A DNA stretch of 64,000 bases from Diphasiastrum complanatum (Eukaryota; Streptophyta; Lycopodiopsida; Lycopodiales; Lycopodiaceae): positions 13,761,658 through 13,825,657 of the forward strand of contig CM055102.1 of NCBI GenBank assembly GCA_029204225.1. Reading direction: 5' to 3'. The notes under the pieces were generated by a model. The model saw nothing but the letters and a program-made list of their open reading frames with translations. It had not been told where the DNA came from and did not search any database. Numbering within the stretch: the first letter of the stretch is position 1; each line of letters opens with the position of its first letter. The translations under genes and the position numbers were made by a program. Below are positions 1 to 9,690 of the stretch, piece by piece.

Positions 1-365
1 TTATTTTTGTTAAGTCTATTGTTATGTTAGGCCTAGGGAACTAAAAATAGGTACTAAAGGACACAGTTCTCCATGTAGTAGACTCATCTCTCTCATTGGT
101 AGCAATGACGAGTAAGAAGCTATGCGATGTTTCCAACTTGAATCCATTGGTAGAAATCAAATTTTAGGGCTTTTCTTGAATGTCATGTTGCCACAAGTTC
201 TGAGAGCTATTCAATGTGGAATTATGCATGCAAATGTTTGGGGTTTGGAAAATGTATTGAACATTTGCTTTTTTGGTTGTTCTTTTGCAGGATTGATTCC
301 ATACTGACAAAATGTTGATCGTTGGTAGGGGCATTTGAGCAGAGGTTGAGCTCACAGACAGTGAC

Positions 366-1080
366 GTGGGTATGCATCATTGTTCAGGTACCTGCAGATC
401 GAGATGCTTGCACTATGGTGGGATCTTCACTGGATCTCTCACTAGGGTTAGGGCTCACCTATTGCAGCTCAAAGAGCCAGATGGGCAGTATTTGGGCATA
501 GCTCCTTGCCCCATGATATCTGATGAGGAGGCTCAGAGATTGATGGATATGTATGGGCCCGATTATTCATCCACTATGACAGTGAGACCGGCACAAAGTT
601 CTATTCAGGGGCTTGGTCTAGGTGCTAAACATGGTCCAGGAGTTGCTCCTCCCGTTCCAACCACAGCATCATGGCCTAGTTTATCAGGTCCACATGTACT
701 TTGTCGCCCTTCAAGATCAAAGGCAGGCCCTTCCCATCCCACAACGTCATCATTAGCATATGCACCTTTTCACGAGGTTGATCCCGCTGGAGAGAGGTAG
801 AGAGATCCAGCATCCGATGCTCCACCACCCTTTCAGTTGGTCCATCCACCGCATCTACAGGGCGTGCTAGACCACGACAAACCCATGTACAACAAAGGGG
901 TTAGGCCCAGGTCACAGCAGACCCTGGAGTGTTGTAGGTGGTAGATAGGTTGGCCATTTTTGTCAAGAGTGCAGCATGCCTTTTGCAGTTGCCAACACAT
1001 GGGCATTTAAGGAGCTTTGTCATCTTGTCACATTAGTGGATACTACATGGAGGTCTCTCGGGAGAGAGGATCGCCAACAT
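366..1080 (+). pseudogene. hAT-family transposase relic (BED-type finger, then DUF659-like start)
   Basis: The open frame at 366-800 (144 codons) begins with a decayed BED-type zinc finger: a Cys, a GGIFTGS-like turn, then TRVRAHLL and an APCP motif followed by SDEEAQRLMDMY. This layout (Cys pair, TR..HL, then PCP before an acidic helix) is typical of plant hAT transposases. At about 935-1050, in a frame needing a one-base shift, the sequence reads VVDRLAIF then PFAVANTWAFKEL. That matches the start of the DUF659 region (family pattern: ARFFY...PFNVA.S..FKEM). The catalytic region and hAT C-terminal dimerisation domain are absent here. Stops and frameshifts make it a dead fragment. No terminal inverted repeats were found. 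Confidence 0.6.
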
Positions 1081-1300
1081 AAGGGCTTCAACATCCATAG
1101 TAGGCGTAGAACTCATGGCTTCAACTAGCTTAAGTTGGGTAGGATCCATAGAGATGATGGAAGAAAGAGGAGTGATGAAACTTGCAAAAGGAGTACAAAT
1201 CATCAACTCAAAGCAACTATTCACAATTCCCTAGGATCCCAATAGCTTCTCTTATATGGTAAACTTCGAAGCTGGAGAAAAACCAGCCAAAGGAAATCTG

Positions 1301-1305
1301 AAAAC
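1301..1305. repeat. TRIM target-site duplication, left copy (right copy 1710-1714)
   Basis: AAAAC immediately precedes the left LTR and the same five bases immediately follow the right LTR. Five bases is the usual integrase stagger of plant copia-type elements. It confirms that the whole 404-bp unit moved by retrotransposition. Confidence 0.92.
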
Positions 1306-1449
1306 TGTTGGAATATCAATCCACACTCTAGAGAGAACTATCAAACAGGGCGGATAGCTCAGTGGTAGAGCATCCCATCCGATATGAGGGAGGTCCTGGG
1401 TTCGAATCCTAGTCTGTCCATCCATATTATGATTTATGGATTTCTAACA
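1306..1449 (+). repeat. TRIM 5' LTR (144 bp)
   Basis: Starts TGTTGGAATATC and ends TTTCTAACA. Apart from the tRNA-like core (1348-1420) it has only 42 bp upstream and 29 bp downstream, so half of the LTR is tRNA-like. Differences from the 3' LTR are G1362 versus A1622 and A1382 versus G1642; both fall inside the tRNA-like core. Confidence 0.92.
1348..1420 (+). tRNA. tRNA-like sequence inside TRIM 5' LTR
   Basis: Seventy-three bases fold like a tRNA. The seven-base acceptor stem GGGCGGA pairs with TCTGTCC with G-U wobbles, followed by discriminator A. There is a four-base D stem (GCTC/GAGC) and a five-base T stem (CTGGG/CCTAG) around the loop TTCGAAT. The pol III A box (TAGCTCAGTGG) and B box (GGTTCGAATCC) both match consensus. 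The anticodon arm is irregular: TCCC pairs with GGGA but leaves an enlarged loop, so no anticodon can be assigned. No T-run terminator follows within the LTR. I read it as a captured tRNA or pseudo-tRNA used as an internal promoter or structural module, not a decoding tRNA. Confidence 0.7.
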
Positions 1450-1462
1450 TGGTATCAGAGCC
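1450..1462 (+). promoter_or_regulatory. TRIM primer-binding site for initiator-Met tRNA
   Basis: TGGTATCAGAGCC directly abuts the 5' LTR. It is the standard complement to the 3' end of plant initiator methionine tRNA, from which minus-strand cDNA of copia-type elements is primed. Confidence 0.9.
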
Positions 1463-1565
1463 AATTCTGACCTAACAGTTCATGGTGTCAAAGCCATGGT
1501 TAGGTGGCCCAAGTTGTGGGGCAGGTGACAACTAGGACCCCAACCAAGTGTGGCTTGAGGGGGGG

Positions 1566-1709
1566 TGTTGGAATATCAATCCACACTCTAGAGAGAACTA
1601 TCAAACAGGGCGGATAGCTCAATGGTAGAGCATCCCATCCGGTATGAGGGAGGTCCTGGGTTCGAATCCTAGTCTGTCCATCCATATTATGATTTATGGA
1701 TTTCTAACA
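1566..1709 (+). repeat. TRIM 3' LTR (144 bp)
   Basis: Second copy of the 144-bp repeat, starting TGTTGGAATATC directly after the G-rich tract and ending TTTCTAACA before the AAAAC duplication. It contains the second tRNA-like copy at 1608-1680. Confidence 0.92.
1608..1680 (+). tRNA. tRNA-like sequence inside TRIM 3' LTR
   Basis: Second copy of the tRNA-like module, with one change in the D loop (A at 1622) and one in the anticodon loop (G at 1642). Acceptor, D and T stems and both internal promoter boxes are unchanged. Confidence 0.7.
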
Positions 1710-1714
1710 AAAAC

Positions 1715-2530
1715 TGAGAATTGAAAGAGTGAGTGGTGGATATCCACAAATCCCTCTCCCCCTTTCTTTGAATCACCAAGGAGCCACAAAGTGCAATCCC
1801 CCCCCCTTCCCAAACCCTTGCTTGCGATTGCTGCCAACGAGGACTACTAACTCAGCTACTAGCTGGCAACGGCCAACTGCGTACTATTAATTTTTTTTCT
1901 TCAATTCTTCGAAAAAAAATTTGTAACTCTAATTTTAGAGTTTAATCGATTCTTTTTAAAAAGAATTCGAATTCAACCAAAATTCAACATATAGTTCACC
2001 GGGACGGATCGATCAAACCTAGACATGGTTTTCGATGGCTCTGATATCAACTATTACAACCACACTAACCAGAAACCGCCAAGTGCCAATCAACACAAGA
2101 AATCGAACGCTCACGATCCACCTCGCCATAGCATCCAACCATGCCATGAGCCCAATGACGCTTCCAGCCCTAACAACGTCCCATACCGCTGCCAATACCT
2201 TCGGCCTTCTCCTGCCCCTAGCTAGCACAATCCTTGCTATGCACATGCACACTACCATCCACCAACTCCTAGGTAGATAGAATGAATAGTAACTGAGATC
2301 TCCTTTGTATACCTCCGAGGTGGGAGCCTCCATCCCAAGCACATGTCCCCGACTACGACAGATGGCATGCATGTGGTCCACGAGTCAGCTAGTGAAGTCA
2401 ATACGCCTCGTCCCAACGTCCGTTAGGTGTGGGACCCACTGGGTTGGGTCCCTACCAACCACCATCCTTTGTACAATGCCCATTGCCTCTCCTACGATCA
2501 TTGCTTCCAAGCCCTATGAGTTCAAATGGT
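1715..2530. other. No gene recognised between TRIM and LINE relic
   Basis: Low-information sequence with a poly-C run near 1800-1807. On the minus strand near 2035-2047 there is TGATATCAGAGCC, one base from the copia primer site, possibly the last trace of an LTR element. The short frames here show no family motif. Confidence 0.4.
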
Positions 2531-2559
2531 ACTTCATGCCATTGTTTCAACTAGTACAT

Positions 2560-3200
2560 GGTCGTGCCCATTCTATTGCACACCTCAAGGTTGAACTTCC
2601 TATCCATGATGCAAACATTCTATCTCCCATCCTAGCCAGTCATCTTGTAACAATCATCACCTTTGATTCCCCACCTTCTTGGTGCACCGTCATTCACCTG
2701 ATCCATAAAATGATGTCTCCATAAGGCAAGACAACTTCTGCACCCATCATGATTGGACATGTGACTTCCAAGCCTATCCTCCAGATCACAAGAGCAAAGA
2801 GGCAAAAACTTGCCAATTGCCTGCTATTGGGAAGGCTGGCTTTAGTGCACATCACTCTACCTCTAATCATATCTTCACTCTGTGGCACTTGTTGATGAGG
2901 TGAAGTTCATGAAAAAGTGAGTCTACTAATGCTTTGTAGACTTCAAGCGTGCCTTTCACACGGTACCAAACGGATGCCTTTTAAACAAAACTGTTAGTTG
3001 ATAGATTGTGAGATCTCTTTGACACTCCAGCCAACTATCACTTCTACAGAAATCACGAATGATATGCGGTAAGCCCTCAATTCCATATCTAATTACCCTA
3101 GCAGAGTTTGTTGTGCCTCCCATACATGTGGAGGTGATATCTAGACTCAAGCTTGTCGAATAGCCTTTAAATTGCTTTGGGAGAGCCTCATGGTTCCTCA
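2560..3200 (+). pseudogene. LINE reverse-transcriptase relic (internally deleted)
   Basis: Broken frames match, in order, the RT of the long LINE at 11.2-16.5 kb. They are a segment ending PPSWCTVIHLIHK (its counterpart ends PSSWCTNIIHPIHK), an APIMIGHV segment, a GKAGF..HHSTSNHIFTL segment after a frame change, and motif A as FVDFKRAFHTVP (2937-2975). After a large deletion there is the region GKPSIPY..TLAEFVVPPI (about 3060-3120). It lacks the catalytic YADD block and the 3' tail. It ends at about 3200, where minus-strand copia gag sequence begins. Confidence 0.75.
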
Positions 3201-3202
3201 CG

Positions 3203-4213
3203 CTAGTTCCAGGTAAAGATTTGAAGTGGCAGAAATCTCTTCTTGAGGAGAGATGAGATTCTTAGTGACAAAAGCATAATCATTATTGAAAAGATTATCC
3301 TCCTTTCCAAATTGTTGTTCCAACGTAATGATTGCGGTACTTGTATCGTTACCTTTCTCTTTTTACTTTGCAAGCCTCTTCCTACATTCTTTGATGTCAT
3401 GCCCAAACTTCTTGCAATAGTGGCACTTACCCTTCTTCTTGGAGCCTTGATCTTGAGCTTCCTTAGATTTTTGATCATCTTTGGAAGTTTTGAAAGAAGG
3501 CTTCCCTTTCCACTTGCCTTTGCCTTTGCCTTTGCCTTTTGCAAAGAAAGCTTGATCTTCTTGTTCCCCAAAGTTGATCCTTGTTTGCTCTTCTTGAAGA
3601 AGTAAGCCAACAAGTTCGTCGAAGGAGATTTGTTGTCCCCTAAGAGAAATGCCCAATGATGACACAAATGGAAGGTAAGAATTAGGAAGAGAGTTGAGAG
3701 TAATAGATACAAATTGTGAGTTCTCAATCACCTCATCAATACTAAGAAGCTCCTCTCGAAGATCCTTGATCTTCGTCAAGTGGTTTGTAAGCAAATCACC
3801 TTCTTGCATCTTCAAAATAGAAAGTTGATTTCGAAGATATACGACTTTTGTGGCATTCTTTACTTGAAACATCTTGGCAAGAGTCTCCCAAGCACTTTAG
3901 AAGTCTTGCATGATCTAATATGAGGAAGGATAGATCTCTTTACTGATAATGCAATGACGGAATGTGCTTGTGCATCTCATCGATCCCACTTTTTTTGCTC
4001 ATCGGAAGACACCTCCGTAGATGTTGAAGTAGTTGTTCTAGATGGTGTAATAGGTGCCAAGGTAGGCAGCCTCTCTTCGTCACCATTAACTACTTCCCAC
4101 AAACCTTTAGCAATTAGAAGGTTGTTTATCATGTAGCACCACAAGGAATAGTTTGTGCCATCCAGCCTATCTTCATTGAATAAAGAACCAATAGACTCTG
4201 ATTCTTTAGCCAT
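3203..4213 (-). pseudogene. Copia gag (UBN2-type capsid region and CCHC knuckle), broken
   Basis: Reading leftwards from the ATG at 4213, the product starts MAKESESIGSLF and continues RLDGTNYSLWCYMINN, the typical N-terminus of plant copia Gag. The frame is lost near 3977 and resumes at 3872 (MFQVKNATKVVYLRNQL...), giving the central capsid helices. A lysine-rich stretch (KGKGKGKGK) precedes one zinc knuckle, CHYCKKFGHDIKEC (CX2CX4HX4C), near 3373-3415. Protease, integrase, RT and RNase H are missing: the gene runs into the LINE relic at about 3200. It belongs with the LTR and primer site at 4824-5121. Confidence 0.85.
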
Positions 4214-4823
4214 AACAGAAAAATCAGCTTGTAGTAGATAGGAAATAGACTTTCCAAGACAAATCTACTCAAAGGGCCACAACCTCAAAGCTGAAATTAT
4301 GAGCACAATAGATTGCAATACTCTACATGCAATTTGCTCAACAAGTAATGAAATAGGTGGCTGATTTCTACACAAAAAACAGAATGCTCACAAATAGGTA
4401 GATTTCAAATGAGGCCTAAACCATAACCAGAAATTTGTGGCTAAAAAGAGTGCACACTATGTGTATATGAGCTGATGGTAGCGCCCTACTCCAAGCTCAC
4501 CAACGGGGAAATTTCAGCAAGAAATGTGTGTAAAACACATGTATCTTCATTTAAGAAGTAAATCTGAAATTACATCTGAAATTTTCAGCATGTAATTGAG
4601 TCAAGATCACATGCAATTGGTTTGAGCATGGGCGCCCTACTGCTAGCTCTCAAATAGGTGAAGGTGCCCTTCAATTTCCTGCAATTTCCTGTAAAAAAGT
4701 TATAAGAAGATGAAAACATTCTTCTCTTGCAAAAATCAGCATCTTGATGATTTTCTGCAACCAAGAAGGGAAGAAGATAGCTTCCTATTGGGCGCCCTCC
4801 TGCAAGCAATATGACCACCTAAA

Positions 4824-5121
4824 GGCTCTGATACCATGTAGGAAATAGAAGCCTAAGGATCCAGAATCTTAACTATTCAATCACACAAAGCATTCTCAAT
4901 AGAAACAGAGAGATGGCTAGAAACCCTCTTGTAGAAACTCGTGGAAGTCTACCAAGCATGGCCGAAATACGCCGCCTTGGCTAAGAGTCACAATTAGTCA
5001 CTAAGGAGAATAGTCAGTATTGCTTACAATAGTGTCTCATACAAATAAGATGCACACATATATATAGTCCAAGATGACTATCTAACTTCATGACTATTGG
5101 CTATCCAACTACTTGACTATT
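4824..5121 (-). mobile_element. Copia primer site (4824-4836) and 5' LTR, truncated by a LINE
   Basis: On the minus strand the sequence reads ...CCTACA then TGGTATCAGAGCC, an LTR end followed at once by the initiator-Met primer site. The LTR therefore extends rightwards from 4837. About 285 bp is visible before sequence matching the LINE family begins near 5122. The LTR start (TG on the minus strand) is not seen, presumably lost at the LINE junction. The 600 bp between the primer site and the gag start is the untranslated leader. Confidence 0.75.
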
Positions 5122-5581
5122 GGCTTACTTTTGATGGACAGGTTCTAGTGGTGGTCTCTTCTTATACATACCTGGGGATCCTTTTCTCGGGTCCTACTTT
5201 CAGTATGAGACAGGCTGCTGCCACTCAACTGGGGAAGGGACATGCCTCCCTTGTTCAGCTAGAGTGATTTTGCTTTTGGAAGTCCATCTAGGATGCTCGC
5301 AGTAAGTGTCGCCTCTTTGATACTATTGTCACTCCCACGGCTCTATATGCGGCCGAGGCATGGTGTACAGGTCTCCCCTCTTCACACTGGGCCAGTCTTT
5401 CACGATTACAAACCACCATGTTAGCTCGGTTGATTCGAGCGAAGCCTTCTATTCCACATAACATTCTTCTAGCCAAGTTTGTTGTTCCACCTATACAGAT
5501 CGAGGCAGCCCTTCAGCTCATTACCTATATTCAGAGGGTACAAACAAGCATTGCCAGAAATAGACAGACGATACATACAGA

Positions 5582-6170
5582 TTGCACTATCCTCGGACCT
5601 CTTCACATTATCTTCAAGATCAGGGCTATAGATTATCATGGTTCTCTCAAGCATCTCACCTCCTACTTGAGTCGTTTGGTATCTCCATTACAGAGCTTCC
5701 CCCAGAAACTCATCAGTATATCAGACGATTTCTCTATCGAGCATATCTGGAGCGGACTTGGAGTCGCGAGTTAGGGGTTAAGCCAGCTTTCTACCGTACC
5801 CATTTTTTGGAGCTAGATGCAGCAGGGATCCCAGTCCTGCCACGCTACTTGGACTCAGGACTATCACATTGCCTCAGATTCACACTGGAACAGCTCTGGG
5901 TGTCTTCTCACCAGCTAGCTATTGAGATTGGGAGGTTCCACGGTATTCCTAGAGAGGAGCGGATTTGCCAGTTATGCTCTCTAGGTGAGGTGGAGTCTGA
6001 GGAGCATTTCATCTTTAGATGCCCTATATACTACGAGATCAGAGGGAGATATCACTGTTTGTTTCAAAACATGCCTACCACTCTACGCTCTCTCATAGCC
6101 TATGAGGGTCCACGATGTGTCGCTCTCATGGTACGAGAGATGTTGATCTTGCGGCACAGACATAATATCA
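5582..6170 (+). pseudogene. LINE ORF2 C-terminal part with CX2CX9HX4C motif
   Basis: An uninterrupted frame covers the last third of ORF2. The LGVKPAFYRTHF and LDSGLSHCLRF blocks are followed by a zinc-binding-like motif with CQLC, nine residues, then HFIFRC (about 5967-6025). This resembles the zf-RVT motif at the C-terminus of plant LINE reverse transcriptases. The frame stays open for some 200 codons, better preserved than the same region of the long copy, where a stop replaces the Gln of CQLC. Confidence 0.75.
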
Positions 6171-6357
6171 TGACCTGGATACATATTAGTATCATGCACA
6201 CACACACACTCTCATTTTCGCATTTATCTTGGTTTGTACTAGATGCTTCTTTATTACAGTTTCGGAGACGTTTTATGCGCTCCCATTGTTGCCACATACT
6301 TGACATGTACTTCATTAGTCTTATATGCCTTTTGGCATGGAAACACATTAATAAAGC

Positions 6358-6360
<3 letters not shown>

Positions 6361-6421
<61 letters not shown>
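6361..6421. repeat. (CT)n microsatellite, about 30 units (LINE tail)
   Basis: Uninterrupted CT repeat directly joined to the LINE 3' UTR. The same junction is seen at 16,453 in an independent copy. Confidence 0.95.
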
Positions 6422-6423
<2 letters not shown>

Positions 6424-6747
6424 ATATATGTACGAAGGCTACGAAGAAGCTCAAGCAGAGTGCAAACAAAAAGGAGAATACAAAAGCTACTACATACAAT
6501 GAGTTGGTTTTCACAAGTGCGCAAGGTACAATACCAAATATGTGGCAGAAGGAAAACTCTTTTGGAGATTTGATAAGCCAAAGTCCAAAGAAACAAAAGC
6601 CTTAAAAGTTATCAAAAGTCAAAAATATAGAAAAATTCAATGCTTCAAACCTTCATCAGGAAAACACTTACTTTTACTTACAAACATGTAATGCAGAACA
6701 TAGAAATGTCTAAAAATATTGTGCATTCATCCTACTCTAGCTCAAGA
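6422..6747. other. No gene recognised
   Basis: Flank of the LINE tail. Short frames only; no family motif or terminal repeat recognised. Confidence 0.4.
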
Positions 6748-7002
6748 CTATAGAAATATAGTACCTTCAAAACTTTGTCCACCTTTGTTCCTCCAACAAT
6801 CTACATGACTTGATCCTATGCAATGACGGAATTGTGAGCCACTTGTTGGGGAGATTTCTCCCTCTTCTACATCATCCACTACCTCTTGATCCTCAATTTC
6901 CAAAGCTTGTAGATCATCTTCGAGATCTACATCTCCGAGATCCTCCTCAAAATCCAACATATCATCTTCATATATGACTTTTGAAGTTGTTTCATGATCC
7001 AT
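6748..7002 (-). pseudogene. Acidic C-terminal ORF, possibly end of a hAT transposase
   Basis: An 84-codon frame begins MDHETTSKVIYEDDM and runs through a strongly acidic stretch (DLGDVDLEDDL, VVDDVEEGEI) to a Ser/Gly-rich end. Low-complexity acidic tails of this sort follow the dimerisation domain in many plant hAT transposases, but no catalytic or dimerisation motif is visible next to it. The assignment is a guess; it could also be a chance or host fragment. Confidence 0.3.
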
Positions 7003-9540
7003 ATGTCCTGAAAGAAAATGACCAACAAAGAATTTATTACATGCTTACCCAAATTACACTTTATGAGAAGTATGTTTCCAAACAGTCCTAATGGATTGAG
7101 CACAACAACTAGAAAAACAAGGCAACCCACAAATAATAGCAAGAAAATTCAAAAAATAGATAGGTTCTACCATTATAGGCAAAACAACACATGATGCATG
7201 AAATGGCCAATGTTCCCGCAAATAGCCTCCATAAGGATGATGAAGATGATACAAGCTGATCAATCTCCTAAATGTGAAGGAATTATGCCTATTTATAACT
7301 TACTAGGAGGTCGAGTGAGTTAGGGCTAGGAGCTCGATAAGACTAAGCAAACTTATCAGCATGCCAAGTGTACCTATAGATAAGACGAAGTGACATTATC
7401 CAACATCTACCGTTGTCGGAGAGGCCTAGTTACATGGCCTATTGACAAATAATCATAGATGAAATAGTGGAGATCTAATGCTCAATGCAAGGCCCATACG
7501 TGCCCTATAGTTCTCCATCCTTCTGAAAAACACATTGTCCTCAGTGTCTAGATAAGAAAGTGTATGTCCACATAGAAGTGCATGATTTGTACCAAAACAC
7601 AATGAAATTGTCTCATCTGAAATAGCAAAGCACAATAAACCTCCACTCCACCAATCCGATGGAATAGAATACACCTTACAACAATTGACTAACTTTATGA
7701 TTCTTGTTGACAGAATCTCAAATAATGATTCCAAAAAATAGTTGGCTGACCAACAATTATTAGATTCAAACTTCCAAATAACTATCAAAAACGTAATGAT
7801 AAGTTTGACAGTTGTATATAGGTGTAACATTATTTTATGTGTGAATTGAGTTGTCAAGTTACATGGTTGGGTACTGCCAAAAGCCTTTCTGAACCCAATC
7901 ATTCCCACATTATGTATACCACCAATTTTGCATAATGACAATGTACAATTGTAAAAGCTAATGTTGTGTCTGTGAGTTCTTCTCTTTATTGTGGCTTATG
8001 CTTCCGCTACTACGATTGATCTTGGTCAATAACATTTTGTATTCAAGAAATTTGTATACATTTTCAAACACTCTAATCAACATAAATAGCTTAATTTATA
8101 TCATTAAACAAAGCATGTAAGCTAACATCTACATGGAGCATACAAAATGTGTGCGTATATGCAACCATTTACCAAGGCAATCTCGCAAAGTCCTCAAACA
8201 GGAGGTCAAGGCAATGTGCAACAAAGGGCATTCGATATGTAGCGCCCCCCCCCCCCCCCCCCCCCCCCCTCCCTCCCTCCCTTCCAAAGCAACAAAATCT
8301 GACACATCATTGGGCAAGCGAATCAAATTTCAAAGCACAACAAAGCAGGTTACAATGTTTAATACATTGGGAGTTACAGTTTGCAATTCACTAATTGATC
8401 CAAATGCTCAATACTAAGTAGTAACTTCTCAGTGCGCTCTAACCCCAACTCCTCAATGGCATCCTAATATGGTAAAAAAATGTACTCGCCAATCACCATT
8501 GTGCTTCCCTCAGAAGTGTTGATAGCCTACAGGAAAATCATGCCCATGCAAGAAGACACCAATATATTGAAAATGTGGCACTTCCGTGCATCCACCAACC
8601 ATCTGAGGTGATGGTACACCCATACCTAGCCCTCAACTCCCTAGTGTGCTCTAGCTGCCTACTTTGAAAGTCCTGCTCAGCACTAGCTCTCTTGTCCACG
8701 ATTGCTTCATGCTAGGCCCTTCCCACTCTGAACCAATCTTAAAGATTGATCTCATCATCTCCTTCCATGCAGAAATCTTAGCCAAGTGAAATGGGAGCTC
8801 GCATATATAAAAGCACCTCCTACCGACAACTACGACATTATCCTTGCTCGTTTTCTAAACGTGCACTCATATGCATCCCTTTGCACCTAAGATGTGAGCG
8901 ACCCCTCGATGGTGCTAACAATGCCACAAATAAACCACTAGCTCTCACCTCAACAACAACCTCAATCTCTACCTGGTACTTGATGGACAATGAGAAGACA
9001 TGGATGCAAGCATATTACATGCAGTTGCTACAATGGATCGTCATGTGGAAGGCTCTATGAAACATGTTGCTACAATGACAAGTCATACATTTACAAACTT
9101 TTACTTGAAATTTGAACGTTGAAACAAGTCACAACAAAGTTCAAACAAATTTGTAGCAGTTTGTAAAGCCGAGTCCAAAGTCTACACCCTAGACCTATTC
9201 CCTTACAAACTAGCAAAGTTGGAACTTGAAAGAACAAAACATGAGCACCAACATTGAGGGTGGAGTCAAGAAATGTCCACCTGTGGTCAAAGGATTAGCG
9301 TCCTCCCTTGCACCATGTCTTAGTGATACTAATGGTGCCTATAGGCAAGCAGCGATCTTTTACATGATAGGTGCACTTGTATCCAACTGGGGCCGCCCGT
9401 GTAGCTTATGCCACAACATTTGCAAATCCACCTTAATGTTTCACAAATCAAATCGGTGGTTCCAATTAGTCTCGTTTGAACCGCAAATCTCTTGTTCAAA
9501 CCAAATGCACCCAATCAAGCCTGAGAATGATAGTTCTTTA
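7003..9540. other. 2.5 kb without recognisable genes
   Basis: Decayed AT-rich sequence. The minus frame at 7453-7941 (162 codons) has no domain I recognise; a DWWS motif near its middle could be a hAT trace. The proline-rich frames at 8133-8417 are artefacts of a homopolymer (C run at 8245-8269 followed by CCCT repeats). Confidence 0.4.
8245..8284. repeat. Poly-C run of 25 followed by (TCCC)n
   Basis: Twenty-five C followed by about four TCCC units. The complementary strand is G-rich and could form a quadruplex; the exact length is error-prone in sequencing. Confidence 0.9.
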
Positions 9541-9544
9541 AAAG

Positions 9545-9690
9545 AATGTGTGACAGAGGAAGAGAGTGTGAGTAGGAAAGAGGAGAGAGAAATAGGAGGG
9601 AAGAAAGAAAGCTTCATTATTGTCTTCACAATGCCAAAAGGCACATAAGAAAAAATACATGTCAAGTATGTAAAATCCATGGGAGTGCCT
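9545..9690 (-). mobile_element. LINE 3' end relic
   Basis: On the minus strand the sequence reads CTTGACATGTA...TATGTGCCTTTTGGCAT...AATAATGAAGC. It then enters a pyrimidine-rich, decayed CT tail. It matches the last ~100 bp and tail of the LINE copies at 6290-6421 and 16,390-16,518. Only the 3' end is present, as expected of an extreme 5'-truncated insertion. Confidence 0.75.

Larger units (their letters stand above)
1306..1709 (+). mobile_element. Complete TRIM retrotransposon with tRNA-like sequence in both LTRs
   Basis: This is a terminal-repeat retrotransposon in miniature, 404 bp long. Two direct repeats of 144 bp (1306-1449 and 1566-1709) begin TGTTGG and end CTAACA and differ at two positions only. 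The left repeat is followed directly by TGGTATCAGAGCC (1450-1462), the initiator-Met tRNA primer site used by plant copia elements. The right repeat is preceded by a G-rich polypurine tract (about 1556-1565). The five bases AAAAC occur at 1301-1305 and again at 1710-1714 as a perfect target-site duplication. The 116-bp interior has no coding capacity, so the element must move in trans. Its oddity is a 73-nt tRNA-like sequence in each LTR. With 2/144 LTR differences it is a fairly young insertion. Confidence 0.93.
5122..6421 (+). mobile_element. 5'-truncated LINE ending in a (CT)n tail
   Basis: From GGACAGGTTCTAG onward this copy parallels 14,980-16,518 of the long LINE almost base for base. 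It covers RT motif E (YTYLG), the post-RT linker, the C-terminal Cys-His motif and the 3' UTR with the shared ATGCCTTTTGGCATGG. Its 3' end is not poly-A: TTAATAAAGCTTC runs straight into about 30 CT units (6361-6420). Five-prime truncation is normal for LINE insertions. It interrupts the copia LTR on its left; no clear target duplication was found. Confidence 0.85.

Noticed and set aside
1348-1420. A functional decoding tRNA gene
   Set aside because: The anticodon arm does not form a normal seven-base loop, and the copy is embedded twice in LTRs of a mobile element.
2035-2047. Minus-strand TGATATCAGAGCC as a copia primer site
   Set aside because: One mismatch and no recognisable LTR end or gag beside it; mentioned only as a possible trace.
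2019-2381. 120-codon minus-strand frame and overlapping plus frames
   Set aside because: No motif, overlapping frames on both strands of similar length, and adjacent to decayed retroelement sequence; most likely chance.
3243-3605. 120-codon plus-strand frame
   Set aside because: Antisense shadow of the copia gag on the minus strand.
6348-6596. Frames made of Ser-Leu or Arg-Glu repeats (also at 11,188-11,558, 16,413-16,706, 23,347-23,590, 24,413-24,643, 55,961-56,146)
   Set aside because: They are translations of CT/GA microsatellites and carry no coding signal.
8133-8417. Poly-proline or poly-glycine frames
   Set aside because: Artefact of the poly-C run and TCCC repeats.
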